Shown: in pieces, positions 22,317 through 29,819 of the stretch
Numbering within the stretch: position 1 is the stretch's first letter
Layout: the number at the start of each line of letters is the position of its first letter
Origin: Thomasclavelia ramosa DSM 1402
Lineage (GTDB): Bacteria; Bacillota_I; Bacilli_A; Erysipelotrichales; Coprobacillaceae
Length of the DNA: 64,000 nucleotides
Assembly (NCBI RefSeq): GCF_014131695.1
Contig: NZ_CP036346.1
Coordinates: 1,116,001 to 1,180,000, forward strand
Reading direction: 5' to 3'
Program-made: the position numbers and the translations under genes
Notes under the pieces: model-generated
What the model saw: only the letters and a program-made list of their open reading frames with translations
Database searches by the model: none
What the model was told of the DNA's origin: nothing

Positions 22317-23552
22317 ATGAATGAAATTCAATATTTAAAAGAGTTTACGAGATTGTATAAAGAAAATAGTCATGATAAATACAATCGGGAAGTAGAATGC
22401 CATTTCTTTATGCACAAGGAAAATCGTACAAAAATAACGAGCGATGATTATTTCTTATCATGTTTTCCTAGTGCAATTTGTGGTTTTGGATCAAGAAATA
22501 CTAACTTTATTTACAATTGCAAATTAGAACGATTAGCAAAATTAATCGAAGGTACACATGATGTTGAAAAAGAAGAATTAGAAGAATTGTATACGTTTTG
22601 GGCTGATGAGAATGATAAAGAACGTCTTAGAAGATATTATCCAAATGATATAAAAGAATTAATGCCATATGATGATTTTGAAAATGATTATTATACAGCG
22701 TATCCTTTATATAGATTAGGAGGAGCTTATCTTGATTTTGAAAAATTATTTGATTTAGGAATAGATGGATTGATTCATGAAATTGATTCTCAACCACTCA
22801 ATAGTTTTTTAAGAGCTTGTAAGAAATCGCTTATTTACTTAAAAGAATTAATAAAACTGTATCGTGATGATGCCATGGACATTAATCCTGAATTGGCTTA
22901 TACGTTAAATGAATTACTTGAACATAGACCACAAAATATGAAAGAAGCGATTCAATTAATGTGGATTTATGTAGGCGTTAGTGAAATTAGAAACTATGGA
23001 AGAATGGATAATCAATTAGCACGTTTTTTAGATGATGAACAAGATGCATATAAGAATATTGCAGAATATTTCAAGGTAATTAGACAACGAAATACGATTT
23101 ACAATGGTCGTATTATTTTAGGTGGAGAGGGTCGTCATGATCTTGAAAAAGCAAACAAGATATGCAGTATAGCTCTTAAAGTTATGAAAGATTTACATTT
23201 AACTGAACCACAATTAACACTTAGGTGGTCAAAAGATATGCCTGATAGTATTTTTGATAATGCGATTGATTGTATAGAAAGTGGTTGTAGTTATCCATTA
23301 TTATACAATGACACGGTTAATATTAAAAATGTCAAAGAATCAATGAATGTATCATATAAAGAAGCAGTTGATTATGTTCCTCTTGGTTGTGGTGAATATG
23401 TTTTGGATCATAAAAGCATTGGTTCACCTAATGGAATCATTAATTTAGCTAAGGTATTAGAGGGGCTGGTTAATGATGGAAAATGTATGAATTTAGTAGT
23501 TGGAGCAACTGGCAAAGACAGAAATAATACTATCGGAGGACATAAGGCATGA
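22317..23552 (+). pseudogene. Glycyl-radical enzyme (pyruvate formate-lyase-like), C-terminally truncated
   Basis: 411 residues against about 780-850 for the family. Well-formed start (AAAGGAGG then ATG). Family features are HRPQNMKEAIQLMWIY, EPQLTLRWSKDMP, and the active-site block VPLGCGEY, a Gly-Cys-x-Glu arrangement as in diol-dehydratase-type members rather than the double Cys of pyruvate formate-lyase. The protein leaves the family pattern after VVGATGKD and stops. The glycine-radical domain (RVSGY-type motif) is absent and no continuation is found downstream. No activase gene is seen. The paired AraC regulator is also broken, so the locus is dead. Substrate unknown. Confidence 0.75.
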
Positions 23553-23845
23553 GTGCTATTATTCATTTAAAGCATTATATTTCAAAAAAGCATCTACCTA
23601 CGTCTTTAGAGAAAAATGTTCAGTACAGTTTCCTTGTATATGAAAGTTAAAACGTAAAGAACTATTAAAATATGTGTGGTAATATTGAGTGGTGCTTTTA
23701 ATTCCCTACTTGCCACATATCCAACAAAATATTTAGGAATATCTATTGTGGAATGTGTTATTTCCAATACAATACTATTCGCTAAAATTGACATATCTTC
23801 GTCAATAATATGATATTTTAAAGAAATATCTGGTATGTTAAAATG

Positions 23846-23925
23846 TTATAAAATAATAGAAATATTTTTATACTCTGTTGGTGTCATTCCGTATGCTTTC
23901 TTGAAATTACGAGAAAATATTTCAT
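23846..23925 (-). pseudogene. Fragment of an AraC-family C-terminal helix-turn-helix
   Basis: Minus-strand reading gives FSRNFKKAYGMTPTEYKN followed shortly by a stop; this is the last helix and signature of an AraC/XylS domain. No upstream part is attached. It is a second AraC gene, distinct from the one at 21.4-22.1 kb, which ends GLTPLRYRQ. Confidence 0.6.
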
Positions 23926-24030
23926 GGTATCATCATAGAAAACGAGGAATACAGTATAACTGAAAACGCTAATGTTGTGTTGACGAATGAAAATATCAAG
24001 AAAATGCTGAAAAAAATATCAGTCAAATAA
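23923..24030 (+). pseudogene. C-terminal fragment of an unidentified protein
   Basis: In one frame HGIIIENEEYSITENANV, then VLTNENIKKMLKKISVK and a stop. It reads like a natural protein end with a basic helix but has no start. I do not recognise the family. Confidence 0.35.
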
Positions 24031-24264
24031 ATAAAGCAATATAAGCATAACGGTTGACTTATTCCAAACCAACAAAAAAAGTGAGTAGCGTATTAGATAT
24101 TTTTCTCATTAAATTTAGAGTTATTGGGAGTGAATAGATTTCTAGGTTTAGTGATCGTGTTTTAACGGTAAGACGGAAACCGTTAATACTATTAGAATTT
24201 CCAATATCAATATGTATACAATAGTATTCTATGCTATACTAAAAATGTGAGGAAGGTTAAAACA

Positions 24265-25128
24265 ATGAAAGAAAAGATTTTAAAGAATTGTAAAAAATAC
24301 TGGTATGTTATAGCATTTATCATTGTAGGCTTTATCGTTTTAAATAAAGAGCCAGATTATCTTGTATTGAAAAAAAATACTTTTAAAGTTGAACTTGGTA
24401 CACCATTCAATATAAAACCTGAAACATATTTAAATACAGAAAAATTAGATACCGATGTAAAAAAGGATGTATTGGAAAACGCAAAGGTAACTGTTGATAA
24501 AGATTTGAATAATATTGAAAATTTTTGTTTAGATGTTGGAAAATATAAAGTTACCGTTTCATATAAAAACGAAAAAGAAACTTTTACTTATAAAGTTGAA
24601 GATACTACCGCCCCAGTAATTACAGGTGCAGAAAGTATTGATATAGTACAAAGTACTGATTTAAGTACTTATGATTTTAAAGTTCTTTATACAATTGATG
24701 ATTTATCTCAAACAGATGTTAAGTATGATACTAGTGCAATTGATGTAAATACAATTGGTGCTTATACTTTAAAAATTATTTCAGAAGACAATTATGGAAA
24801 TAAATGTGATAAAGAAGTAGCTATAAATGTTGTTGCTCCATTGAGTGCTGATGAAGTAATTGTTGAGGAAACAGTATCAAACGCTGATGGTACAACAACT
24901 ACAAAGATTGTAACTAGAAAGAAAACCGAAGCACAGAGTGGTGATTTTCGCATAGTTACTTCGGGTGATACATCAAAATCAAGTAATAATAGTTCTTATT
25001 CATCTTCTAGTAGTTCATCTAACAGTATTTCAACTATTAAACCAAGTGGTAGTACATCATCAAATAGTTCATCTAATAATAATTCTAGTGCTGCTAAGCC
25101 TAATAATGGTAATTTAATAATTGATTAA
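24265..25128 (+). CDS. Membrane-anchored extracellular protein with Ig-like repeats and a Ser/Asn-rich tail
   Basis: 287 residues. A basic N-terminus and one membrane segment (about residues 15-30, VIAFIIVGFIVL) anchor the protein without a signal-peptidase site that I can see. Two small beta domains follow (about 40-115 and 118-195). The second begins DTTAPVITG, as in the bacterial Ig-like/DUF5011 family found on surface proteins. The last 60 or so residues are almost only Ser, Asn, Thr and Lys, a low-complexity wall-spanning or flexible tail. GAGGAAGG places the start at the ATG 24265, not the GTG at 24247. The only gene in the decayed island that looks intact. Function unknown. Confidence 0.7.
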   Translation: MKEKILKNCKKYWYVIAFIIVGFIVLNKEPDYLVLKKNTFKVELGTPFNIKPETYLNTEKLDTDVKKDVLENAKVTVDKDLNNIENFCLDVGKYKVTVSYKNEKETFTYKVEDTTAPVITGAESIDIVQSTDLSTYDFKVLYTIDDLSQTDVKYDTSAIDVNTIGAYTLKIISEDNYGNKCDKEVAINVVAPLSADEVIVEETVSNADGTTTTKIVTRKKTEAQSGDFRIVTSGDTSKSSNNSSYSSSSSSSNSISTIKPSGSTSSNSSSNNNSSAAKPNNGNLIID

Positions 25129-25136
25129 AATAAATT

Positions 25137-25162
25137 AAGCAATTTTTTACAGTTGCTTTTTT
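25137..25162 (+). terminator. Terminator of the surface-protein gene
   Basis: AAGCAA (25137-25142) pairs with TTGCTT (25153-25158) over a 10-base loop, followed by T. Confidence 0.65.
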
Positions 25163-25470
25163 TGTTGAATAAAAATGTAATTCAAAATATTTAGCTTTAT
25201 TTGATAGATCAGTAAAGTATCCCAATTACAGGAATGGAAAAGAAAAATGGTATTTGAAATTTGGGTATTGGAGAGTATTAGATGGTGCAAATTCTTGGAA
25301 CTATAGACTTTTTTATTGATTAGAACATTCAAAATAGTAAGTGGATTTGACGCTTTGGTGCCCGAATTTTCCATAGTGAAATAAAACGATATGGACAAAT
25401 ATAAAGAAATGATAGAGAAATTCGTATTGAGTGCTATAATTTTAGCAAACAAATTTGAAGTTGTGGTGGG
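25163..25470. other. Decayed sequence before the amidoligase remnant
   Basis: No intact gene. Short plus-strand readings such as WYLKFGYWRVLDGANSWNYR (near 25240-25310) look protein-like but run into stops. Just before 25471, the frame used by the amidoligase carries REIRIECYNFSKQI and then TGA, so the amidoligase N-terminus is probably broken here. An opposite-strand open frame at 25147-25452 is likely spurious. Confidence 0.4.
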
Positions 25471-26339
25471 ATGGGCAGTATGGGCGGATTTAAACCAACT
25501 ATTGGTAAATGGTATGATTATAAAAACTACGATATAGATGAGCCACAGTGGAGACGTCTTTTGAATACTGCTGAAAAGCTTGAAAATGAATTTGGAGACT
25601 TGTTTGTATATGAAAGAGATGGGTCGATTGGCTACGGTCTTGAGATTATTTCCAGTCCAATGACAAAAGGATATTATGAAAAAATATCAATAAGTTTAAA
25701 AACCTGTTAAATATTTTTAATGAGTTTCACTATGTTTCTACAAAAGGAAATAAATGTGGTTCACACATTTATTTCAATAGAAAAACACTAGGTTTTAATT
25801 CTAAAGAATACAGTTCTCTATTAAGTAATCTTAATAATAATATAAGAAAAGCAGAAGAAGTAGACCACAAAAGAGCAAATAAAACCATTGAAAATGTGGT
25901 TGCTGTTATGGAATTATATCGAGAAGAATTAATCAAAATCAGTGGACGAAATAAAAGCAGTTTACGCTGGTGTCAGTTTGAAACATCAAATGGATATGAT
26001 ATAGAAGTTATAAAAAAAGTTGCAAAAGATAAAATTAAAAGCGATAGAAATCGTCACAATAGATACAAGGTTGTTAATACTACAAATGAAAAAACTGTTG
26101 AGATTAGATTATGTCGAGGAACGCTGTTATGGGAATCTTTTAATACACGTATCAATTTAATGTATAATATTGTAAATGTATCTAGAAACTATCAAGGCTT
26201 GATTAATTTGGAAAAATTAATTGTATATAAAAATAATGATAAAACAATACAAATGATGAAAAATTATATTGAGAATAATGATATAGAAAATAGAAAAGTT
26301 GATATAAAGGAAGTGAAAAAAACTATCATTAATGCCTAA
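25471..26339 (+). pseudogene. Amidoligase-like enzyme (glutamine-synthetase-fold), frameshifted
   Basis: First frame (25471-25710) gives GSMGGFKPTIGKWYDY and DGSIGYGLEIISSPMTKGYYEK. A run of six A at 25680 shifts the frame. With one more A the reading continues as NINKFKNLLNIFNEF, then CGSHIYFNRKTLGF, and on to 26339 with HNRYKVVNTTNEKTVEIRLC. The order Gly-x-Glu-Ile-x-Ser, a His-bearing Cys-Gly-x-His-Ile strand, and a Glu-Ile-Arg near the end matches the Amidoligase_2 group, enzymes thought to form peptide-like bonds to amines. A TGA upstream suggests the N-terminus is also lost. Followed by a terminator and a class II amidotransferase remnant. Confidence 0.6.
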
Positions 26340-26398
26340 TAATAGTTTAAGACCATCAAGTTTTATGTTTGGCAAATAAATATAGATAGACGTTAATT

Positions 26399-26434
26399 AA
26401 AACAATTAATTCATTTTATTGTTTTGATTTTTTA
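26399..26434 (+). terminator. Terminator after the amidoligase remnant
   Basis: AAAACAAT (26399-26406) pairs with ATTGTTTT (26418-26425), then GA and a T run. Confidence 0.6.
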
Positions 26435-26487
26435 CATGAAATAGGTTCTAGATGTCTGGGAACATTGCTTACTCACCCGAAGAAAAT

Positions 26488-26503
26488 AAGGAATGCATTC
26501 CTT
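26488..26503. promoter_or_regulatory. Perfect 16-base palindrome upstream of the amidotransferase remnant
   Basis: AAGGAATGCATTCCTT is self-complementary. It lies 26 bases before the ATG at 26530; it could be an operator. No other copy noticed in the window. Confidence 0.35.
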
Positions 26504-26529
26504 AATTAAAGAAGAAAGAGGCAATGAAT

Positions 26530-26960
26530 ATGTGTATAATTATTGTAAAAAATAGCAGAATGGACTTACCGGATAAAGAGATTTTAAAAAGATGTTGGAA
26601 TAAAAATCCTCATGGTGCAGGGTTCATGTACAATTATAATGATGTAGTTATTATTAAAAAAGGTTTTATGTTTTTGATGATTTTTATGAAAATTTGCAAA
26701 TAAATGATAAGCTCTATAAATTGAAAAATCAAAGTGTTGTATTTCATTTTAGAATATCAACAAGTGGTAAAATTGATGAGGGAAATTGTCATCCATACCC
26801 GCTGACTGATGACAGTATATACCTTAGAAAAACAAATTTACGTTGTTCTATTGGAATTGCACACAATGGGATAATTCAAAAATATAACCGTAAAGATAGT
26901 GTGTTAAATGATACATAACTGTTTATAAAAAACATAATTTATGATTTGATTACAAATTAA
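26530..26960 (+). pseudogene. Class II glutamine amidotransferase, inactivated
   Basis: The ATG at 26530 gives MCIIIVK, placing Cys directly after the initiator Met as required for an N-terminal-nucleophile amidotransferase. NPHGAGFMYNY follows. A T run near 26670 is one base short (five T, where six restore FFDDFYENLQINDK). Reading then continues VVFHFRISTSGK, GNCHPYPL and SIGIAHNGIIQ, the usual His and Asn-Gly features. A TAA at 26916 interrupts LNDT-LFIKNIIYDLI, which ends at 26960. Two lesions in one gene mean it is dead. It pairs with the amidoligase remnant; such pairs are described for amidoligase operons and are common on phages and plasmids. Confidence 0.65.
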
Positions 26961-27132
26961 AAAGAAAATTGATGAAGAGAAAGTTACAGTTTCTAAATGC
27001 GAAGAGCAGCTGAAGAAATCAAAAATCAGCCTATCTAACTTTGAAAAGGATAAAAAGGCACTGCTGAGACTAAAGAAAAAAGTAGATGATTTTAATAGAA
27101 AAATCAGCGAAAGTCTATCGGAATTTGACTGA
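26953..27132 (+). pseudogene. Coiled-coil C-terminal fragment
   Basis: About 59 residues (QIKKKIDEEKVTVSKCEEQL through LSEFD, then stop), Lys/Glu-rich with a heptad pattern, and no start in frame (TGA at 26947). Family not recognised. Confidence 0.4.
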
Positions 27133-27273
27133 ATTTAATGTCTTTGAACATTTCAAAAAACACCCTCAACTTCTGATTATCATGCAACATATGAATTTTT
27201 TGTTATTTTGTTATAATGTTTTTATTAATCATATTATTGTGCTAAAATTGATAATAACTTGATACAATACAAA
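27133..27273. other. AT-rich stretch, no gene found
   Basis: A 26-codon hydrophobic open frame from the ATG at 27181 (MQHMNFLLFCYNVFINHIIV) has no ribosome site. It lies next to the candidate small RNA and is noted only because small hydrophobic toxins can face such RNAs. Confidence 0.3.
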
Positions 27274-27416
27274 CAAAAAAGAGTGTCTATTGACCATAGA
27301 TCACTCTAAGAGACCATCTAATTCTAAAAAGCAGTTAGAATCGATGAACAATATATATATACTATATATTGATTGATTTATATATGTTTTAAAAAATATA
27401 AGTTAAATAATAACTT
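27274..27416 (-). ncRNA. Candidate small RNA of about 140 bases
   Basis: Minus-strand transcript unit with its own promoter (27423-27450) and an intrinsic terminator. AGAGTG and TCTAT pair with ATAGA and CACTCT (27280-27307) and are followed by TTTTTT. Inside are a second stem (TTCTAA with TTAGAA, about 27320-27342) and an AT-rich tract, with no convincing reading frame. It sits between the decayed island and the tRNAs. Could be an antisense RNA of a lost type I toxin gene; that is inference. Confidence 0.5.
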
Positions 27417-27422
27417 GTATTT

Positions 27423-27450
27423 AGTATATCATATTAAAAAATCAATTCAA
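27423..27450 (-). promoter_or_regulatory. Promoter of the candidate small RNA
   Basis: On the minus strand TTGAAT (27445-27450), 16 bases, TATACT (27423-27428). Confidence 0.55.
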
Positions 27451-27556
27451 CTATAATAGCATCGTTTTTAAACTTCGCTTTAGCTAGATTAAATGGTTAT
27501 ATAGAAACATTTTTTGGAATAACCTTTTAACTAACTGTTGTTCGAAGTGAAAAAAA

Positions 27557-27630
27557 TGGTGCCGGAGCTAAGAATCGAACTTAAATTTCATGATTACCAT
27601 TCATGCGTTCTGCCATTGAACTACACCGGC
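27557..27630 (-). tRNA. tRNA-Thr (anticodon GGT)
   Basis: 74 bases including an encoded CCA. Acceptor GCCGGTG with CTCCGGC (one T-T mismatch at the sixth pair), D-arm GTTC/GAAC, anticodon stem CATGA/TCATG with loop ATGGTAA, T-arm TTAAG-TTCGATT-CTTAG. Followed by a run of T on the minus strand. Two bases separate it from tRNA-Leu, so the two are co-transcribed. Confidence 0.9.
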
Positions 27631-27632
27631 AT

Positions 27633-27719
27633 TGGTGCAGACAGCGAGATTTGAACTCGCACGAGCTATTGCTCACTACCCCCTCAAGATAGCGCGTATA
27701 CCAGTTTCGCCATGTCTGC
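27633..27719 (-). tRNA. tRNA-Leu (anticodon GAG)
   Basis: 87 bases with encoded CCA and a long class II variable arm (TGAGCAATAGCTCG). Acceptor GCAGACA/TGTCTGC, anticodon loop TTGAGGG, T-arm GCGAG-TTCAAAT-CTCGC. Confidence 0.95.
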
Positions 27720-27755
27720 AAGTATTAATAGTTTATCAAATTATTGCAGAAAAAT

Positions 27756-27785
27756 AAAGCCTAGAACGTAAAGTTCTAGACTTTT
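27756..27785 (-). terminator. Terminator of pepV
   Basis: CTAGAAC (27761-27767) pairs with GTTCTAG (27773-27779); minus-strand continuation is CTTTATTTTT. Confidence 0.75.
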
Positions 27786-27789
27786 TTCT

Positions 27790-29160
27790 TTAATCTGCCT
27801 TAATCAAGTTGTATAAAGCATGACAATAAATTTCTGTTGCTTTCAATAACGAATCGATTTTGATATTTTCATTATTACCATGAATTAAATTATCTTCACC
27901 CAAAAATTCAGCTCCAAAAGCAACACAGTTTGGCATTGACTTAGCATAAGTCCCGCCACCAATTGCTTGAGGTTTGTTAACTGTATCTCCAGTTACACTA
28001 ACATAAGCTTCATGCAAATTAGTAATTAACTTAGAATTAGGATCGATATATAGAGCCTTGCCCAAATCATGAGTTTCTCTGAATTCATAGTTTGCACAAG
28101 CATGTTTAAATTTTGTAACCATTGCATCAAAATCCATGTCATGAGGGCAACGTAAGTCGAGAACGATTTTAACTTCTTCTTTATAATAAGATATAACTCC
28201 TAAATTAAGAGTAAGAGGACCCATTAAACCGGTATGGTCAATTCCTAATTTTTTACCATGACAGTCATCTAAATATTCAAGAACAAAATCAACAACTTTG
28301 TTATCAACGACAGTTGCTAAATATTTGCATAAATATACAACAGCATTAATGCCCTCTTCAGGAGTACTTGCGTGTGCTGATTTCCCTTTAAGAATTAATT
28401 TAGTATGATTTCCTTCCTCTTCAATATCCCCAGTTAAATTATTAGTATTTAGGAATTTCTTATAAGATTCAGTATATTGTTTGTAATTCCCTTCAATTAC
28501 TGCTTCGCAAGTTTCTGGAACAATATTTGGACGACTTCCTGCACATAAATAGATTAATCCACCTTTTTCAACATGTCCTGTGATTTCAAAACCACAACCT
28601 GCTTTTTCACCATAAACAACAGGAAAAGCAGCATCAGGAGTAAATCCCATTTTAGGATAAGGCATCTTTGTGAAATAATATTTTACACAATTACTACCTA
28701 ATTCTTCATTGCATCCAAAGATAACCCTAGTTTTCATTTTTGTAGGAATATTTAAAGAATTAATGATCTTTGCAGCATAATAACCAGCCATTAATGGTCC
28801 TTTATCATCTGCGACTCCACGTCCGTAAAGCTTTCCTTCTTTAGTAATAACTTCAAATGGATCACTATCCCATCCAACCTTGTTTACAGGAACTACATCA
28901 AGATGGCCCAAAATTCCAAAAGTTTCATCACCAGTTCCAATATCAATATGTCCAGCATGTCCATCAACATCCTGCACTTCAAAGCCATCACGTCGACCAA
29001 TTTCTAACATTGCATCTAAAGCTCGGCGATTGGCTGCGCCATAGGGAGCAAACTCAGCAACGGTACTATCATCTTGAGTTGAAGGGATGGCACATAACAT
29101 TTTTATATCATCAATCATTTGATCTTTTATTTTTAAAACTTCCGCTTTAAAATCAATCAT
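27790..29160 (-). CDS. pepV: Dipeptidase PepV (M20 family)
   Basis: 456 residues. Zinc dipeptidase of the cytosol that splits dipeptides with little side-chain selectivity and has an N-terminal group clamp. Metal and catalytic motifs: GILGHLDVVP, GRGVADDKGP (bridging Asp), NEELGSNC (base Glu and ligand), FTPDAAFPVVYGEK, and IHGNNENI near the end. GAGGTGAT lies before the ATG. Divergent from a Nudix gene across a symmetrical promoter region. Confidence 0.93.
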   Translation of the reverse strand: MIDFKAEVLKIKDQMIDDIKMLCAIPSTQDDSTVAEFAPYGAANRRALDAMLEIGRRDGFEVQDVDGHAGHIDIGTGDETFGILGHLDVVPVNKVGWDSDPFEVITKEGKLYGRGVADDKGPLMAGYYAAKIINSLNIPTKMKTRVIFGCNEELGSNCVKYYFTKMPYPKMGFTPDAAFPVVYGEKAGCGFEITGHVEKGGLIYLCAGSRPNIVPETCEAVIEGNYKQYTESYKKFLNTNNLTGDIEEEGNHTKLILKGKSAHASTPEEGINAVVYLCKYLATVVDNKVVDFVLEYLDDCHGKKLGIDHTGLMGPLTLNLGVISYYKEEVKIVLDLRCPHDMDFDAMVTKFKHACANYEFRETHDLGKALYIDPNSKLITNLHEAYVSVTGDTVNKPQAIGGGTYAKSMPNCVAFGAEFLGEDNLIHGNNENIKIDSLLKATEIYCHALYNLIKAD

Positions 29161-29181
29161 ATTATCACCTCGTCATCAATT

Positions 29182-29232
29182 ATAACACTATTAGTTATAA
29201 TATTTAAACAATTTTAGTAATAATAGTGTTAT
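29182..29232. promoter_or_regulatory. 12-base inverted repeat spanning the pepV/Nudix divergent promoters
   Basis: ATAACACTATTA (29182-29193) and TAATAGTGTTAT (29221-29232) are perfect reverse complements 27 bases apart. Each arm runs into a -10: TATAAT on the minus strand (29179-29184) and TATGAT on the plus strand (29230-29235). Either a shared operator or two copies of one promoter motif facing outward. Confidence 0.6.
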
Positions 29233-29259
29233 GATATATATAATAATCGGAGGTATGAC

Positions 29260-29685
29260 ATGAATAATGTAAGATTTCACATAACAGTCAAAGGAATTGT
29301 CGTATTAAATAACCAGATTCTTTTAATGAAACGAATTCGACCATCAAGTGATGGTCTTGGTTATTGGGAGTTACCAGGTGGTGGGTTGGAATATGGTGAA
29401 ACACCTAATCAAGCATTAATCAGAGAATTACAAGAGGAAACCGGATTAGATATTATCATAATCAAACCAGCTTATACTTTCACTAAAATTAGAAAAGATT
29501 ATCAAACCGTAGGAATCGGATATTTGTGTATTCCCAAGAATGATCATGTCCGTTTATCGCATGAGCATAGTGATTATCGCTTTGTGAGTATACAAGAGGC
29601 AAAAGAACTGTTAAATCCAGAAATTTATAATGATATAATTTTTACAATTGAAGAATATTATCAGAACGTTCATGATATCCAGTGA
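29260..29685 (+). CDS. Nudix hydrolase
   Basis: 141 residues. A complete Nudix box (G-x5-E-x7-R-E-L-x-E-E-x-G-L) runs from [12 protein letters not shown] to [11 protein letters not shown], roughly residues 43-65. It binds metal and hydrolyses a nucleoside diphosphate linked to some other group; the substrate cannot be read from the sequence. GGAGG just upstream. Single-gene unit with its own terminator. Confidence 0.9.
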   Translation: MNNVRFHITVKGIVVLNNQILLMKRIRPSSDGLGYWELPGGGLEYGETPNQALIRELQEETGLDIIIIKPAYTFTKIRKDYQTVGIGYLCIPKNDHVRLSHEHSDYRFVSIQEAKELLNPEIYNDIIFTIEEYYQNVHDIQ

Positions 29686-29721
29686 TAATATTTTAAATTT
29701 GATTATAGTCATCCAAAATAA

Positions 29722-29750
29722 CGGTCTTGAAATTCAAGACTTTTTCTTTT
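29722..29750 (+). terminator. Terminator of the Nudix gene
   Basis: GTCTTG (29724-29729) and CAAGAC (29735-29740) around AAATT, followed by TTTTTCTTTT. Confidence 0.8.
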
Positions 29751-29819
29751 ATCAGTTGATATTTTATTTATTTGAAGTAAAATAAGGTAGTTGAAAACAA
29801 ATAGAATTAAGGAGTTATT

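Larger units (their letters stand above)
23553..24246. other. Gene graveyard without an intact gene
   Basis: About 700 bases of coding remnants on both strands (the two clearest are listed separately). A minus-strand stretch at 23606-23794 encodes a hydrophobic piece (YFVGYVASRELKAPL, then ITTHILIVLYVLTF) I cannot assign. Near the end, TTAACGGT (24162-24169) and ACCGTTAA (24179-24186) form a dyad of unknown role. An extended -10 TGCTATACT at 24232-24240 belongs to the next gene. Confidence 0.6.

Noticed and set aside
25147-25452. Minus-strand 101-codon frame
   Set aside because: Hydrophobic low-complexity reading of AT-rich DNA, overlapping a terminator and the region before the amidoligase remnant; no ribosome site.
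21400-27150. Intact prophage or integrative element
   Set aside because: No integrase, transposase, terminase, relaxase or attachment-site duplication was found, and the adjacent tRNAs are complete; only remnants are present.
27300-27460. CRISPR array or tandem repeats in the AT-rich stretch
   Set aside because: ATAT runs and two unrelated hairpins only; no repeated unit with spacers. No CRISPR array was seen anywhere in the window.
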